A stretch of DNA of 64,000 nucleotides from Streptomyces pseudovenezuelae (lineage in GTDB: Bacteria; Actinomycetota; Actinomycetes; Streptomycetales; Streptomycetaceae). Below the pieces are notes generated by a model. It had not been told where the DNA came from. It did no database searches and saw nothing but the letters and a program-made list of their open reading frames with translations. Positions 23,966-31,929 of this stretch are shown piece by piece. The stretch's first letter is position 1. Each line of letters starts with the position of its first letter. The stretch lies in the NCBI RefSeq assembly GCF_001513955.1, contig NZ_KQ948150.1:620001-684000 (forward strand), read 5' to 3'. Position numbers and translations under genes: made by a program.

Positions 23966-24784
23966 ATGTCCGAAACGCTTCAGACCAGTGACGTCGCCGC
24001 CTCCGACGCCGATCTGCTCGCCCAGACCGCGATCGCCGTGCGGGAGGCGGGGTCGGCACTGCGGGAGCGTTTCGGCGAGGTGGTTCGCTACGAGACGCGC
24101 GAAGAGCTGATGCAGGCGCTCGCGGCCAACGACGACACGGCCCTCGACATCCTGCGTCCCCGTCTCACGAGCCTGCGCCCGGACGCCGGCTGGGTGGAGG
24201 ACGAACTGGACGGCGGGGCGCTGCCGTCCGGCGAATGGTGGGTCGTCGATCCGGCCGAGGGCAACGTCAACCACCTGCACGCCCTGCCGGAGTGGGCGGT
24301 GACCGCCACCCTCGTACGGGAGAACCAGCCGGTGCTCACCGTGGTCCACCTGCCGTTGACCGGTGAGACCTACACGGCGCTCACCGGGGCGGGCGCCCAT
24401 CTCGACGGCCGGCCGCTGCAGGTCTCCCGGACCGCGGACCTCGGCCTGAGCATCGTGGCCACCAGTCAGGCCCGGCCGGACGAGGACGAGAAGGTCGTGC
24501 GGCGCGTCGGCTCCTCGATCACCGCGATGCTCTTCGACGCGCTCGTCGTCCGCGTCGCCGTGCCCGCGACCCTGCACCTGCTGAACGTGGCCGCCGGCCG
24601 GATCGGCGCCTTCTGGCAGTTCGCCGGCGCCCGCGCGGACCTGCTTCCCGGAGCGTTGCTCGTCACCGAGGCCGGCGGACGGATCTCCGACGCCGAGGGC
24701 CTCCCTTGGACCCCGCAGAGCCAGAGCTTCGTGGCTGCCGCGCCCGGCGTCCACGCCGAAGCCGTATCCACGCTCTCGCGCTGA
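23966..24784 (+). CDS. inositol monophosphatase-family protein with altered metal site
   Basis: A 272-residue member of the Li-sensitive phosphatase superfamily (IMPase/CysQ). AQTAIAVREAGSALRERFGE is the N-terminal helix, WVEDELDG near residue 75 carries the first metal-binding glutamate, WWVVDPAEGNVNHLHALPEW near 92 replaces the canonical WxVDPIDGTxNF, and ARADLLPGALLVTEAGGRIS is the C-terminal motif (WDxAAGxLLVxEAGG). The second aspartate of DPIDG is a glutamate and the GT is GN, so hydrolytic activity may be changed or lost. RBS GGGAG nine bases upstream. It is 41 bases ahead of an F420-reductase-like gene. Confidence 0.8.
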   Translation: MSETLQTSDVAASDADLLAQTAIAVREAGSALRERFGEVVRYETREELMQALAANDDTALDILRPRLTSLRPDAGWVEDELDGGALPSGEWWVVDPAEGNVNHLHALPEWAVTATLVRENQPVLTVVHLPLTGETYTALTGAGAHLDGRPLQVSRTADLGLSIVATSQARPDEDEKVVRRVGSSITAMLFDALVVRVAVPATLHLLNVAAGRIGAFWQFAGARADLLPGALLVTEAGGRISDAEGLPWTPQSQSFVAAAPGVHAEAVSTLSR

Positions 24785-24825
24785 CCGCGCACCACCACCG
24801 CCACGCACGGAAGGATCAGATCGTC

Positions 24826-25422
24826 ATGACCACGATCGCAGTACTCGGAAACGGCCGCGTCGGCGGCAACCTGGCCGCAGCTCTCACCCGGGCAGGACAC
24901 AAGGTGGCCGTGGCGGACCGCGCGCCCGGCGCCGCCGCCGATGCCGCCCAATCCGCCCGGATCGTCATCAACGCCACTCCGGGTGCCGGCTCGCTGGACC
25001 GGCTCACCGCTCTGCGCGAAGAACTCCGGGACAAGATCCTCGTCGATGTCTCCAACGCCACCACCGACGGGCCGGACGGGCTGCCCACCGATCTGATCTA
25101 CCCCGGTTCGAGCCTGGCCGAACAACTCCAGCAAGCACTCCCCGAAACGAGCGTCGTCAAGACACTCAACACGATGCTCTTCCCTGTGATGACCTCGCCG
25201 GCCACGCTCACCCAGACGCCAACCGTGTTCCTCTCCGGCGAGGACCCGCAGGCCAAGCAGACCGTCCGCGAGTTGCTCACCGACCTCGGCTGGCAAAAGG
25301 AATGGATCACCGACCTCGGCGGGATCCGGACCGCCCGCGCCACGGAGGCTGCGATCCTGTTCGTACCGCACGTCATCCGCTCCAGCGGATTCACCCCCTT
25401 CGCGGTCTCCATCGCCCGCTGA
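24826..25422 (+). CDS. NADPH-dependent F420-reductase-like / NAD(P)-binding protein
   Basis: A 198-residue dinucleotide-binding protein. IAVLGNGRVGGNLAAALTRA at the N-terminus is the Rossmann motif of the NADPH:F420 oxidoreductase (NpdG/Fno) family, followed by HKVAVADRAPG, ARIVINATPGAG, KILVDVSNATTDGPDG and SVVKTLNTMLFPVM (the KAFN-T block). EDPQAKQTVRELLTDLGW and ITDLGGIRTARATEA complete the family order. It likely transfers hydride between NADP and F420 or a small substrate. RBS GGAAGGA at about 24809. It forms an operon with the phosphatase-like gene; the divergent LysR gene is destroyed. Confidence 0.85.
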   Translation: MTTIAVLGNGRVGGNLAAALTRAGHKVAVADRAPGAAADAAQSARIVINATPGAGSLDRLTALREELRDKILVDVSNATTDGPDGLPTDLIYPGSSLAEQLQQALPETSVVKTLNTMLFPVMTSPATLTQTPTVFLSGEDPQAKQTVRELLTDLGWQKEWITDLGGIRTARATEAAILFVPHVIRSSGFTPFAVSIAR

Positions 25423-25865
25423 CCGTCGAGGGCCGGAGGTAGCCGGAGCCGGCGTGGGGCATGGATGGTTGTTGAACTCCAGCCAGCCGGCTCGGCTCCG
25501 ACGGCCTGCAGCGGGCGGGTGGCGTAGAGAGACCGGGGTATGCCGTGCGGCGCTGGTGGGGGCAAGCGGTGGCGTCGGTGCCAGACAGCGCCGGCGGGGC
25601 GACGATGACGAGGTCTGCCTGCCACAGGTCCGCCGACCGGGGCCGCGTCGACGCCGCGACGGCACCGCCAGTCCGACCCGGTTCGGCACACCCCGTGGCA
25701 GAGCGGTCTGTCAGGGCGGGGTGTGGCTGCACGGGTGCAACGTCGGTTACTCAGGCCCGAGTTGAGTACGCGTGCTCATACCCGGCGCCCGCCGCGCGGC
25801 TGATGAGTGCACGGCGCCGACGAGAGCGCCGATGTGATCCAACTGAGCCTGTCGGGGGAATCCTC
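25423..25865. other. 443 bases without a recognised gene
   Basis: Minus-strand frames such as the one holding SADLWQADLVIVAPPALSGT look coding-like but match no family I know and carry no ribosome site. Probably decayed DNA plus the promoter of the DUF5707 gene. Confidence 0.35.
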
Positions 25866-26315
25866 ATGTCGCGTCGTATCGTCGTGTCTGTCGCTGCCGG
25901 TGTCGTCGTGCTCGGTGGTGCGGGTGCTTTCGCCCTCGCCTACGCCGGGGACCAGGCACCCGCGTTGGCGCACAGCACGGCCCGCTACACCGCTCCCGCC
26001 GCCGACCGCGATGGCTCGTTGACCTTCACGACCGACGTGACGGCGTCCTCCGATGTGAAGAGCGTGAAGGTGCTGGCGTGGCCGGCGGACTCGTCGTTCG
26101 CGAAGAAGGGGCTGACCACCAAGGAGATGGCGGGCGTGGAGTCGGCCGTCTGCAAGCCCTCAAGCGGGGACACCGAGCGGTGCACCTACAAGGTCCCCGT
26201 CACGCGTGCCGATGCGGAGGGATCCCCGAAGGGGCTGTGGCACGTGGCTGTGTTGGTCACCGCGAAGGACGGCGACACGACCCTGGACACCAAGGCTGCC
26301 GACTTCACGGTCTAG
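25866..26315 (+). CDS. secreted DUF5707-family protein
   Basis: A 149-residue exported protein. Residues 1-28 form a signal peptide (SRRIVVSVAAGVVVLGGAGA, FALAYAGD). The mature part has ARYTAPAADRDGSLTFTTDV, DVKSVKVLAWPADSSFAKKG, TKEMAGVESAVCKPS, a second cysteine in RCTYKVPVTRADAEG, and WHVAVLVTAKDGDTTLDT, an immunoglobulin-like beta-sandwich with a probable disulfide. I recognise it as DUF5707, a Streptomyces surface/secreted family of unknown role. RBS GGGGGA upstream of the ATG. Monocistronic. Confidence 0.75.
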   Translation: MSRRIVVSVAAGVVVLGGAGAFALAYAGDQAPALAHSTARYTAPAADRDGSLTFTTDVTASSDVKSVKVLAWPADSSFAKKGLTTKEMAGVESAVCKPSSGDTERCTYKVPVTRADAEGSPKGLWHVAVLVTAKDGDTTLDTKAADFTV

Positions 26316-27012
26316 GCCGTGGCCCCCAGCTCCTATGGAGCACAGGGGTTTTACCGATGCTCGTAAATTTGTGACGTGGTGGCATTCATGAGCATCCCGC
26401 ACTGCTGCTTCCTGTGATCGGAAGGCGTTGAGGGCGATGTCAGACAACGTCGCCATCCTTGGTGTGCCTGCTGCGTGAACCACGGTTCCACGCCGGCCTT
26501 GATTCCAGAGACATCGTCCGGGCGCGCGTGCAGGCACGGCTCCCGCAATCTTCTTGAGCTCTGCAACTGTGCTGGCGGCGGTCATCACGCGGTTACGAAG
26601 TTGAGAGACACGGCCCAGCGAATCCGGACGCGAACGACCGCCGTCTGCTGGCGCTCCCGCAGCCAGCAGACGGCTGTCCTGCCGCCCCCGTGGTCCTGCC
26701 GCCCCTGTACGGGGCCGGGCGGCGCTGAACCAACCATGCTCTGAAGCGGCCCGTTCGGTGCGGTGTGTGTTCGGCTTCCTGTTGAGCGTCTCTCCGCACA
26801 GCGGCTGTGTCATCACCCGTCCGAGTGGTGTGCCATGGCCCGGGAGTTGTGAGCCGGGTAGGCCCGGGCACCCTCACCCATCCTCTTCTGCGCGCCGCCA
26901 TCGTCCATCGCGTGACCCTCAACGGCCCTATCAACGGCCCCATCATCGAGACCAGCACCGACTCCTGCCGGCTCGTCGTCACCGCAGCCCGCGCAGAACC
27001 GGATCAAGCCGG
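26316..27012. other. 697 bases without a gene, containing a strong stem-loop
   Basis: No known protein in six frames. At 26640-26674 there is a perfect 13-base stem (GCCGTCTGCTGGC / GCCAGCAGACGGC) with a nine-base loop. A minus-strand stretch TLSDIALNAFRSQEAAVRDA (about 26370-26440) and a plus-strand stretch VTLNGPINGPIIETSTDSCR (about 26910-26970) look like coding remnants but were not identified. Confidence 0.4.
26640..26674. terminator. 13-bp perfect stem-loop
   Basis: GCCGTCTGCTGGC at 26640-26652 pairs without mismatch with GCCAGCAGACGGC at 26662-26674, loop of nine bases. There is no T tract and it is 325 bases after the DUF5707 stop, so it may be a terminator, a transposon end hairpin or a regulator site. 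Confidence 0.5.
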
Positions 27013-27423
27013 CTACTGCGACATGGCCGACGCCGGCCGCAGATCAAGCTTCTCCAGGACACGATCGCGGAGAAGTTCGTACTCCTCACGGAGCCTGCGC
27101 CACTCGCTCGCGGGTGGGCGAGGAATCACGATGCCCCCGGTGACGATCTCCTCCGGCGCGAACTGTTCGCGGGTGAGATCGATCTCGAGGCCCATCCCCA
27201 GGCGGTTCCACCAGTGGTAGTCCACACGCTCGCCGTCGACGTGGACCTCTCCCCGGATCAACTCGCCTCCCAGCAGGTCATTGAGGACCATGGCGGTCAC
27301 CCCGCACTGATCCCGGGCCGGGTTGTCCTTCGTCCAGCGCGAGCGGAAGTCAGGCGTGCATGTCTCGGCACTCCAACTGCTGCGAACGGCTCGTTCGATG
27401 TCGGTGAGAAGCAACGGTGTCAT
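27013..27423 (-). CDS. YunG-family protein
   Basis: A 136-residue protein similar to the YunG family of unknown function: LLTDIERAVRSSWSAETCTP at the N-terminus, KDNPARDQCGVTAMVLNDLL (conserved N-P-x-x-GQC), GELIRGEVHVDGERVDYHWW and LGMGLEIDLTREQF. The conserved Cys, His and Asp in this order resemble a papain-like hydrolase arrangement, but activity has not been shown to my knowledge. The start is the ATG at 27423 before that conserved N-terminus; longer frames upstream have no such homology. Terminal SAMSQ. Stands alone. Confidence 0.75.
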   Translation of the reverse strand: MTPLLLTDIERAVRSSWSAETCTPDFRSRWTKDNPARDQCGVTAMVLNDLLGGELIRGEVHVDGERVDYHWWNRLGMGLEIDLTREQFAPEEIVTGGIVIPRPPASEWRRLREEYELLRDRVLEKLDLRPASAMSQ

Positions 27424-27663
27424 GCAGGGGATGCTGCCAGCAGGCACTGACAACGGCCGGGCGTCGGCAGGCACGGCAACGGGCATCTGACTTCGAAACT
27501 GACCAACAGCTCCCGGATCCTCGGCCCGCGGCTGCCTCCACCCCGCATCGACAAATGCCGTGCGTGCAGATGCGCCAAGCCTTTTGGGCTGCCGTGGGGA
27601 CCAGAGAACAGGGGCACCCAGGACCCCGGACGCCATCGACGAACGGGTGACGACCGCTGTGGC

Positions 27664-28041
27664 TCACGAGTCGGGCCGCGAGATAACCGAGTTGACCGCG
27701 GCGACACGGTCGGCCAGGTCGCCGGCAGGGATGTCGATGAGCTCGAAGCCGAAGGCGCGGTAGCTCTGTTCGTGGATGGTCTCCAAGACCAACGATTCCT
27801 GGAAGTTGATCCGACGGGCACCGGTGGGCGCACAGAACCCCAGGTTGCGGACGAAGGGCACCTGTTGCTCGTAGATCTCCTCGGTAGTTATCCGCTGCAT
27901 CTCCGCTATCAGCGCACGGGATACCGGCCGCCCCAGGTAGGTGGCGAGCGCGTGTGTGCAGACGGGCGACCGGTCGAACAGGCACCGCAGGATCGATGTC
28001 GTGCCTGCGCCCGGCGTGTCGGTGAGAACGTACCGTCGCAT
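27664..28041 (-). CDS. AAA-type ATPase, internally deleted and with a broken P-loop
   Basis: A 124-residue protein whose start MRRYVLTDTPGAGTTSILRC and end FVRNLGFCAPTGARRINFQE, FGFELIDIPAGDLADRVAAV match a small AAA family (about 180 residues) seen in many bacteria. Two faults are visible. The P-loop GxPGAGKTS reads GAGTTS, so the phosphate-binding lysine is lost. About 50 residues are missing between ILRC and LFDRSPVCTHALATYLGRP, without a frameshift. ATP hydrolysis is therefore unlikely. The start at 28041 is the family start. It may be a shrinking pseudogene that stays in frame. Confidence 0.7.
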   Translation of the reverse strand: MRRYVLTDTPGAGTTSILRCLFDRSPVCTHALATYLGRPVSRALIAEMQRITTEEIYEQQVPFVRNLGFCAPTGARRINFQESLVLETIHEQSYRAFGFELIDIPAGDLADRVAAVNSVISRPDS

Positions 28042-28138
28042 GCTCAGATGCCTTTCGTGCGTGATGAGACAGGCCCACTGAAGCTGACAGCGTCATGCGG
28101 AGGCATTGAGCCAGTGGAGCCCCGGGGGAGTGGAGTTG

Positions 28139-28161
28139 GCGGGGGTGGGGGTGGGGGTGGG
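28139..28161 (+). repeat. G-tract repeat, possible G-quadruplex
   Basis: Three tracts of five Gs and one of three, each separated by a single T, run from 28141 to 28161 in the 374-base gap between the AAA-like gene and the S41 peptidase gene. This fits the G-quadruplex pattern. The rest of 28042-28415 shows no gene. Confidence 0.7.
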
Positions 28162-28415
28162 TCAAAGATCCTCGAACAGCTCACCTGCCGCAGATGCCCG
28201 TATGTCCCTGGCGCCGAGCAAAGCCGACCGCAGCGCAGTCATTACGGGGTGCTGACGCCGACAGTCAGAGTCCCGTCAGCACCGCCTTTGTCGGAAAGGG
28301 CCTCTGCCGCAATGCGCTCCCGCCAGGCGTGTGGCCCTGATCTGAGGTGCTCCGTCAGTGGCTCATCGCCAAGGTTAGGGTTGCTGGTGGGTCGAGTGAC
28401 GGTGCGGAGGGATGG

Positions 28416-29450
28416 ATGGGGCGGGAACGTTCACTGCGCATGGCGGCCTGCGTCGGCCTGATGGGCGTAGTGGCCGCCGCGACAGGGTGTGCGAGCGGAT
28501 CGCACGATTCAGCGGCTGCCGACATGTCGCCCAGCGCACGCACTTACCTGTCGAAGGCGCTGAGCATCATGGAGAAGCACTCTCTTGTTCGCCACAGGAT
28601 TGACTGGGCGGAATTGCGGAGCAGGGCGTTCTCGCAGGCGCGCGGCGCGCAGAAGGCGGCGGACACGTACGGGGCGATCGACTCGGCTCTGTATGCGCTG
28701 GGCGACGGACACAGCGCCTTCTGGGAGCCGGAGCAGGCAAAGGAGCGCTTCGGAGCCTCTCCGGTCAACTTAAGTGGCCTGGAAGGCCGTTCCCTGAAGA
28801 GCGGTGTCGGCTACATCTCCCTGCCTGGGGTGCAGGGGTCTCAGGACACGTACGACCAGTACGTACGGCAGGGCCGAAGCGCTGTGGCGAAGGCCGGCGC
28901 GGACGATGCCTGCGGCTGGGTGGTGGACCTGCGTGCGGACACCGGGGGCAACATGTGGCCCATGCTCGCGGTTGTAGGTCCCATCCTGGGGGACGGCAAG
29001 GTCGGCGCGTTCGTGGATGCCGACGGCAGGGAGTCCGATTGGTCGATCAGGCACGGCAGTCCGTACAAGGACGGCAAGTCGGCCGGTTGGAGTGATGGCC
29101 GACCGCTCACCAAGAGCAACTCACCCGTCGCGGTCCTGACCGGCAAGCGCACAGCGAGTTCGGGCGAAGCAGTCGTTGTGGCCCTCCGGGGACGTCCTGA
29201 CACACGGTTCTTCGGCGAGCAGACCAGCGGCGTGCCCACCGGCAACATGCCGTACCACCTGTCCGACGGAGCCGTGCTGGTCCTCACGGAAGTCAAGGAC
29301 GCGGACCGAACGGGCCGTGCGTATGACGCGCCGATTCCTCCGGACGTGGAGATCATCAAAGATCCACGCCCCGTGGCACGTAACCGGGACGAGGTCCTGC
29401 GGGCAGCAGAGAGTTGGCTTCTGAAGCGCGGCGGCTGTCGGCGTCCGTGA
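28416..29450 (+). CDS. S41-family peptidase lipoprotein
   Basis: A 344-residue exported peptidase of the tail-specific protease (S41/CtpA) family. The N-terminus RERSLRMAACVGLMG plus VVAAATGCAS is a lipoprotein signal with the lipobox cysteine near residue 26. Residues 40-110 form the N-terminal helical domain (YGAIDSALYALGDGHSAFWE). The catalytic core has GVGYISLPGVQGSQDTYDQY, WVVDLRADTGGNMWPMLAVV and PVAVLTGKRTASSGEAVVVA, with the nucleophile serine in TASSGE near residue 249, and RFFGEQTSGVPTGN. No PDZ domain is evident. The ATG at 28416 has GGAGG five bases upstream. It acts at the outer face of the membrane. Confidence 0.85.
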   Translation: MGRERSLRMAACVGLMGVVAAATGCASGSHDSAAADMSPSARTYLSKALSIMEKHSLVRHRIDWAELRSRAFSQARGAQKAADTYGAIDSALYALGDGHSAFWEPEQAKERFGASPVNLSGLEGRSLKSGVGYISLPGVQGSQDTYDQYVRQGRSAVAKAGADDACGWVVDLRADTGGNMWPMLAVVGPILGDGKVGAFVDADGRESDWSIRHGSPYKDGKSAGWSDGRPLTKSNSPVAVLTGKRTASSGEAVVVALRGRPDTRFFGEQTSGVPTGNMPYHLSDGAVLVLTEVKDADRTGRAYDAPIPPDVEIIKDPRPVARNRDEVLRAAESWLLKRGGCRRP

Positions 29451-29903
29451 AATCTTCCGGTGGTGTTCTCGGACAGTCAGGGATGGTCCCGTTCTGTGCG
29501 AGACGCCTGGTCATGAAGATGGAGGCGGCCCAGGTGATCAGGGTTTCGGAGTGCTGGATAAGCCGTTCCTCGTCTGCGCCTCCTCAGGATCGGTGCTAAG
29601 AAGCACGCACTGACGTGTCGTACAGCGCCCCCGCGTTCCGAAACCGCCGCTCGCCCCTGTGGCAATGACGGGGCGTCAACTGCCGCTCCGCAGGGGCCCC
29701 TACGTGAACAGGTCGGTGGCCACGGCCATGTGGACCGAGACTTCGGGCTGGTGGGACACCGGCGGCCGGTCAGTCGCGCGCAAGTGCTAATCCGGTTCTC
29801 GACGCCGGTGGGTCCGGTGCCGTCCCGGACGAACACGTGGTATCGCGACTTTTCCGTGCAGGCCAGCAGCTTCTGAAACGTCTTGCGGCCCACCCCCTTG
29901 CGC
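29451..29903. other. 453 bases without a secure gene
   Basis: On the minus strand one frame reads GRKTFQKLLACTEKSRYHVF and a neighbouring frame DRPPVSHQPEVSVHMAVATD followed by LFT and a stop at about 29704. This is coding-like, but frameshifted and unidentified. No ribosome site supports an intact gene. Confidence 0.35.
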
Positions 29904-29927
29904 AATGGTCAAGAATCGTTGACCATT
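29904..29927. promoter_or_regulatory. palindromic operator before the ArsR-type gene
   Basis: AATGGTCAA (29904-29912) and TTGACCATT (29919-29927) are perfect nine-base inverted half-sites with a six-base spacer, ending six bases before the ATG of the ArsR-type regulator. It is the obvious autoregulatory binding site. Confidence 0.75.
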
Positions 29928-29933
29928 GCTCGT

Positions 29934-30473
29934 ATGCCAACTGATGATGTTCCCGAGACGTTTCACGTCACCACGGACGAACAGCTGCGTGCCGTCTCCA
30001 ATCTCACGCGTCACCGGATCATGGCCGTGCTGCGCTTCGAGCCGGCGACGATCACGCAGATCGCCGAGCGACTGGGCCTGGCGAAGGGGAGTTCCAGCTA
30101 TCACGTGCGGCTGCTGGAGCGGGCCGGCCTGGTGAAGGTGGTGCGGACACGGAAGGTGCGGGGAGTCACCGAGCGGTACTACGCGATGGCCGCACGGTCG
30201 ATCGAGCTGCCGGACCCCGGGGCGGGGCAGCCCGATGTGCTGATGCGGCATGCGGTGGCGGACCTGGAGGCGTCGCCGGCGGACGGCGAGCGGCACGTGG
30301 GCATGGCGCATCTGCGGCTCACGGAGGAGCAGTTCGCGCAGCTGGGGGCGCGGCTGGAGGCACTGGCGGACGAGTACCGGAAGCTGTCCGATCCGTCGCT
30401 GCCGGACGCCTCACTCGTCTTCGCACTGTTCCACCCGGCACCGCGCGACCAGGCCGAGGGGGCCGCCAAGTGA
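29934..30473 (+). CDS. ArsR-type winged-helix regulator
   Basis: A 179-residue regulator. The HTH is at about residues 10-80: TTDEQLRAVSNLTRHRIMAV, ITQIAERLGLAKGSSSYHVR, LLERAGLVKVVRTRKVRGVT. No cysteine metal-binding motif of the classical ArsR/SmtB type is present, so it probably responds to something other than metal. The C-terminal helix (EEQFAQLGARLEALADEYRK) is likely for dimerisation. A perfect 9-6-9 palindrome lies just before the start. The stop overlaps the GTG of the MFS transporter (GTGA), so it likely controls that exporter and itself. Confidence 0.85.
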   Translation: MPTDDVPETFHVTTDEQLRAVSNLTRHRIMAVLRFEPATITQIAERLGLAKGSSSYHVRLLERAGLVKVVRTRKVRGVTERYYAMAARSIELPDPGAGQPDVLMRHAVADLEASPADGERHVGMAHLRLTEEQFAQLGARLEALADEYRKLSDPSLPDASLVFALFHPAPRDQAEGAAK

Positions 30474-31777
30474 ACTCAGGTGCGAGAAAGCTGCCGACTG
30501 GCTTCGGACGACTGTGGACTGCGCAGTCGGTGTCCTCGCTCGGTGACGGGGTGTCACATGCCGCGCTGCCGCTGCTCGCGCTGACGTTGACGCGGGATCC
30601 CATGGCACTCGCCGTCGTGACGGCCGCCGGGACACTGCCATGGCTGCTCTTCGGCGTGCTCGGCGGTGCGCTGGTGGACCGGTGGGACCGTCGGCGCACG
30701 ATGTGGGGCATGGACGCGGCGCGTGCGGCACTGCTCGCGACCACGGCGGCAGCGGCCGCGCTCGACGTGCTGAGCATTCCGCTGCTCGCGGCCGTCGCCT
30801 TCCTGCTCGGCCTCGGCGGCCTCTTCTTCGACACGGCCGCCACGGCCTACCTGCCGGACCTGCTCGGCCGCGACCCCGCACTCCTGGAGCGAGCCAACTC
30901 TCGCCTGCGGGGTGCCCAGACGGCCATGTCCGGGTTCGCGGGGCCGCCTGCGGGCAGTGCGCTGCTCGCGATCGGGCGAGCGGTTCCGCTGCTCGCCGAC
31001 GCGGTGTCGTTCATGCTCTCCGCATTGCTTGTACGGTCGCTTCCCGCCCTGCCCCGGCCCGTGCCGGAGATCCGCGAGTCGCTGCTTCGGCAGGCGCGGG
31101 CCGGCGCCTCGTACGTCTTCCGGGACCGGGTGCTGCTCGGGCTCGCGCTTCGCCCGGCGGTCGGCAATATCGCCTTCCTCGCTGTGGAGACGGTCCTCGC
31201 CCTCTTCGCGCACGACCGCCTCGGCATCGACACCTTCGGCTTCGGCCTGCTCCTCACGGCGGAGGCCACCGGCGGTCTGCTGGGTGCAGGCATCGCCTCC
31301 TCCCTTGGCCGGCGGTTGGGCACCGGTTCCGCGTTGAGCTGCACGGCTGCCGTCGAGGGGCTTGCCATCCTGGGCCTGGCCGCTGCCCCGAACCCGTACG
31401 TGGCGGGGCTGGCGCTCGCCGTCTGCGGGGCCGGCATGGGTGCCACGATGGTGCTCGGCCCCTCCCTCCGGCAGACCATCGTCCCGGCCCACCTCATGGG
31501 CCGGGTCGCCTCCACCTCCCGCATGCTCGCCATGTGCGCCGCCCCCATCGGGGCCTTCCTCGGCGGCTGGCTGGCCACCACCTACGACATCCGCACCCCG
31601 CTCTACGCAGCCGCCGTCCTCCTCCTGGCGATGACGGCCGTCACGGCCTCCATGACCAGCAACCGCCGAGTCGAAGCGGCCCTGCGTGCCGCTGCCGCAG
31701 CAGCTGCCCCGGCCGGCGCCCCGGCTCACCCGGCATCCAAGGATCCCGCCCAAAAGAGTGCCGCCGACCTGTTGTGA
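30470..31777 (+). CDS. MFS transporter, MFS_3-like exporter
   Basis: A 435-residue, 12-helix major facilitator superfamily protein. FGRLWTAQSVSSLGDGVSHA at the N-terminus and LLFGVLGGALVDRWDRRRTM near residue 60 are the helix-1 and loop 2-3 signatures of the enterobactin-exporter-like MFS group. Later segments include VSFMLSALLVRSLPALPRP, GFGLLLTAEATGGLLGAGIA and VASTSRMLAMCAAPIGAFLG. An Ala-rich tail follows the last helix. The GTG start overlaps the ArsR stop by four bases, so both genes are translated together. It most likely exports a small toxic compound sensed by the ArsR-type protein; the substrate is unknown. Confidence 0.85.
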   Translation: MNSGARKLPTGFGRLWTAQSVSSLGDGVSHAALPLLALTLTRDPMALAVVTAAGTLPWLLFGVLGGALVDRWDRRRTMWGMDAARAALLATTAAAAALDVLSIPLLAAVAFLLGLGGLFFDTAATAYLPDLLGRDPALLERANSRLRGAQTAMSGFAGPPAGSALLAIGRAVPLLADAVSFMLSALLVRSLPALPRPVPEIRESLLRQARAGASYVFRDRVLLGLALRPAVGNIAFLAVETVLALFAHDRLGIDTFGFGLLLTAEATGGLLGAGIASSLGRRLGTGSALSCTAAVEGLAILGLAAAPNPYVAGLALAVCGAGMGATMVLGPSLRQTIVPAHLMGRVASTSRMLAMCAAPIGAFLGGWLATTYDIRTPLYAAAVLLLAMTAVTASMTSNRRVEAALRAAAAAAAPAGAPAHPASKDPAQKSAADLL

Positions 31778-31929
31778 CGCCCTCGCTGAACTCGACCCCT
31801 ACGTGTGAACTGCCACCAGTGGGTGGTGTTTTGGGCACGACCACCGCATACGCACTTCGTCCAGCGCGGCGTTCCCCGCTCCGCTTGCGGTTGTCTCCCG
31901 GTGCGCGCTGATGGTGCGCCTGGGATCGG

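Noticed and set aside
24826..25422. Pyrroline-5-carboxylate reductase
   Set aside because: The Rossmann start is similar but the KAFNT-like block and length match NpdG/F420 reductase proteins better.
28141..28161. Riboswitch or sRNA at the G-rich run
   Set aside because: No conserved stems besides the G tracts, so only a possible G-quadruplex is reported.
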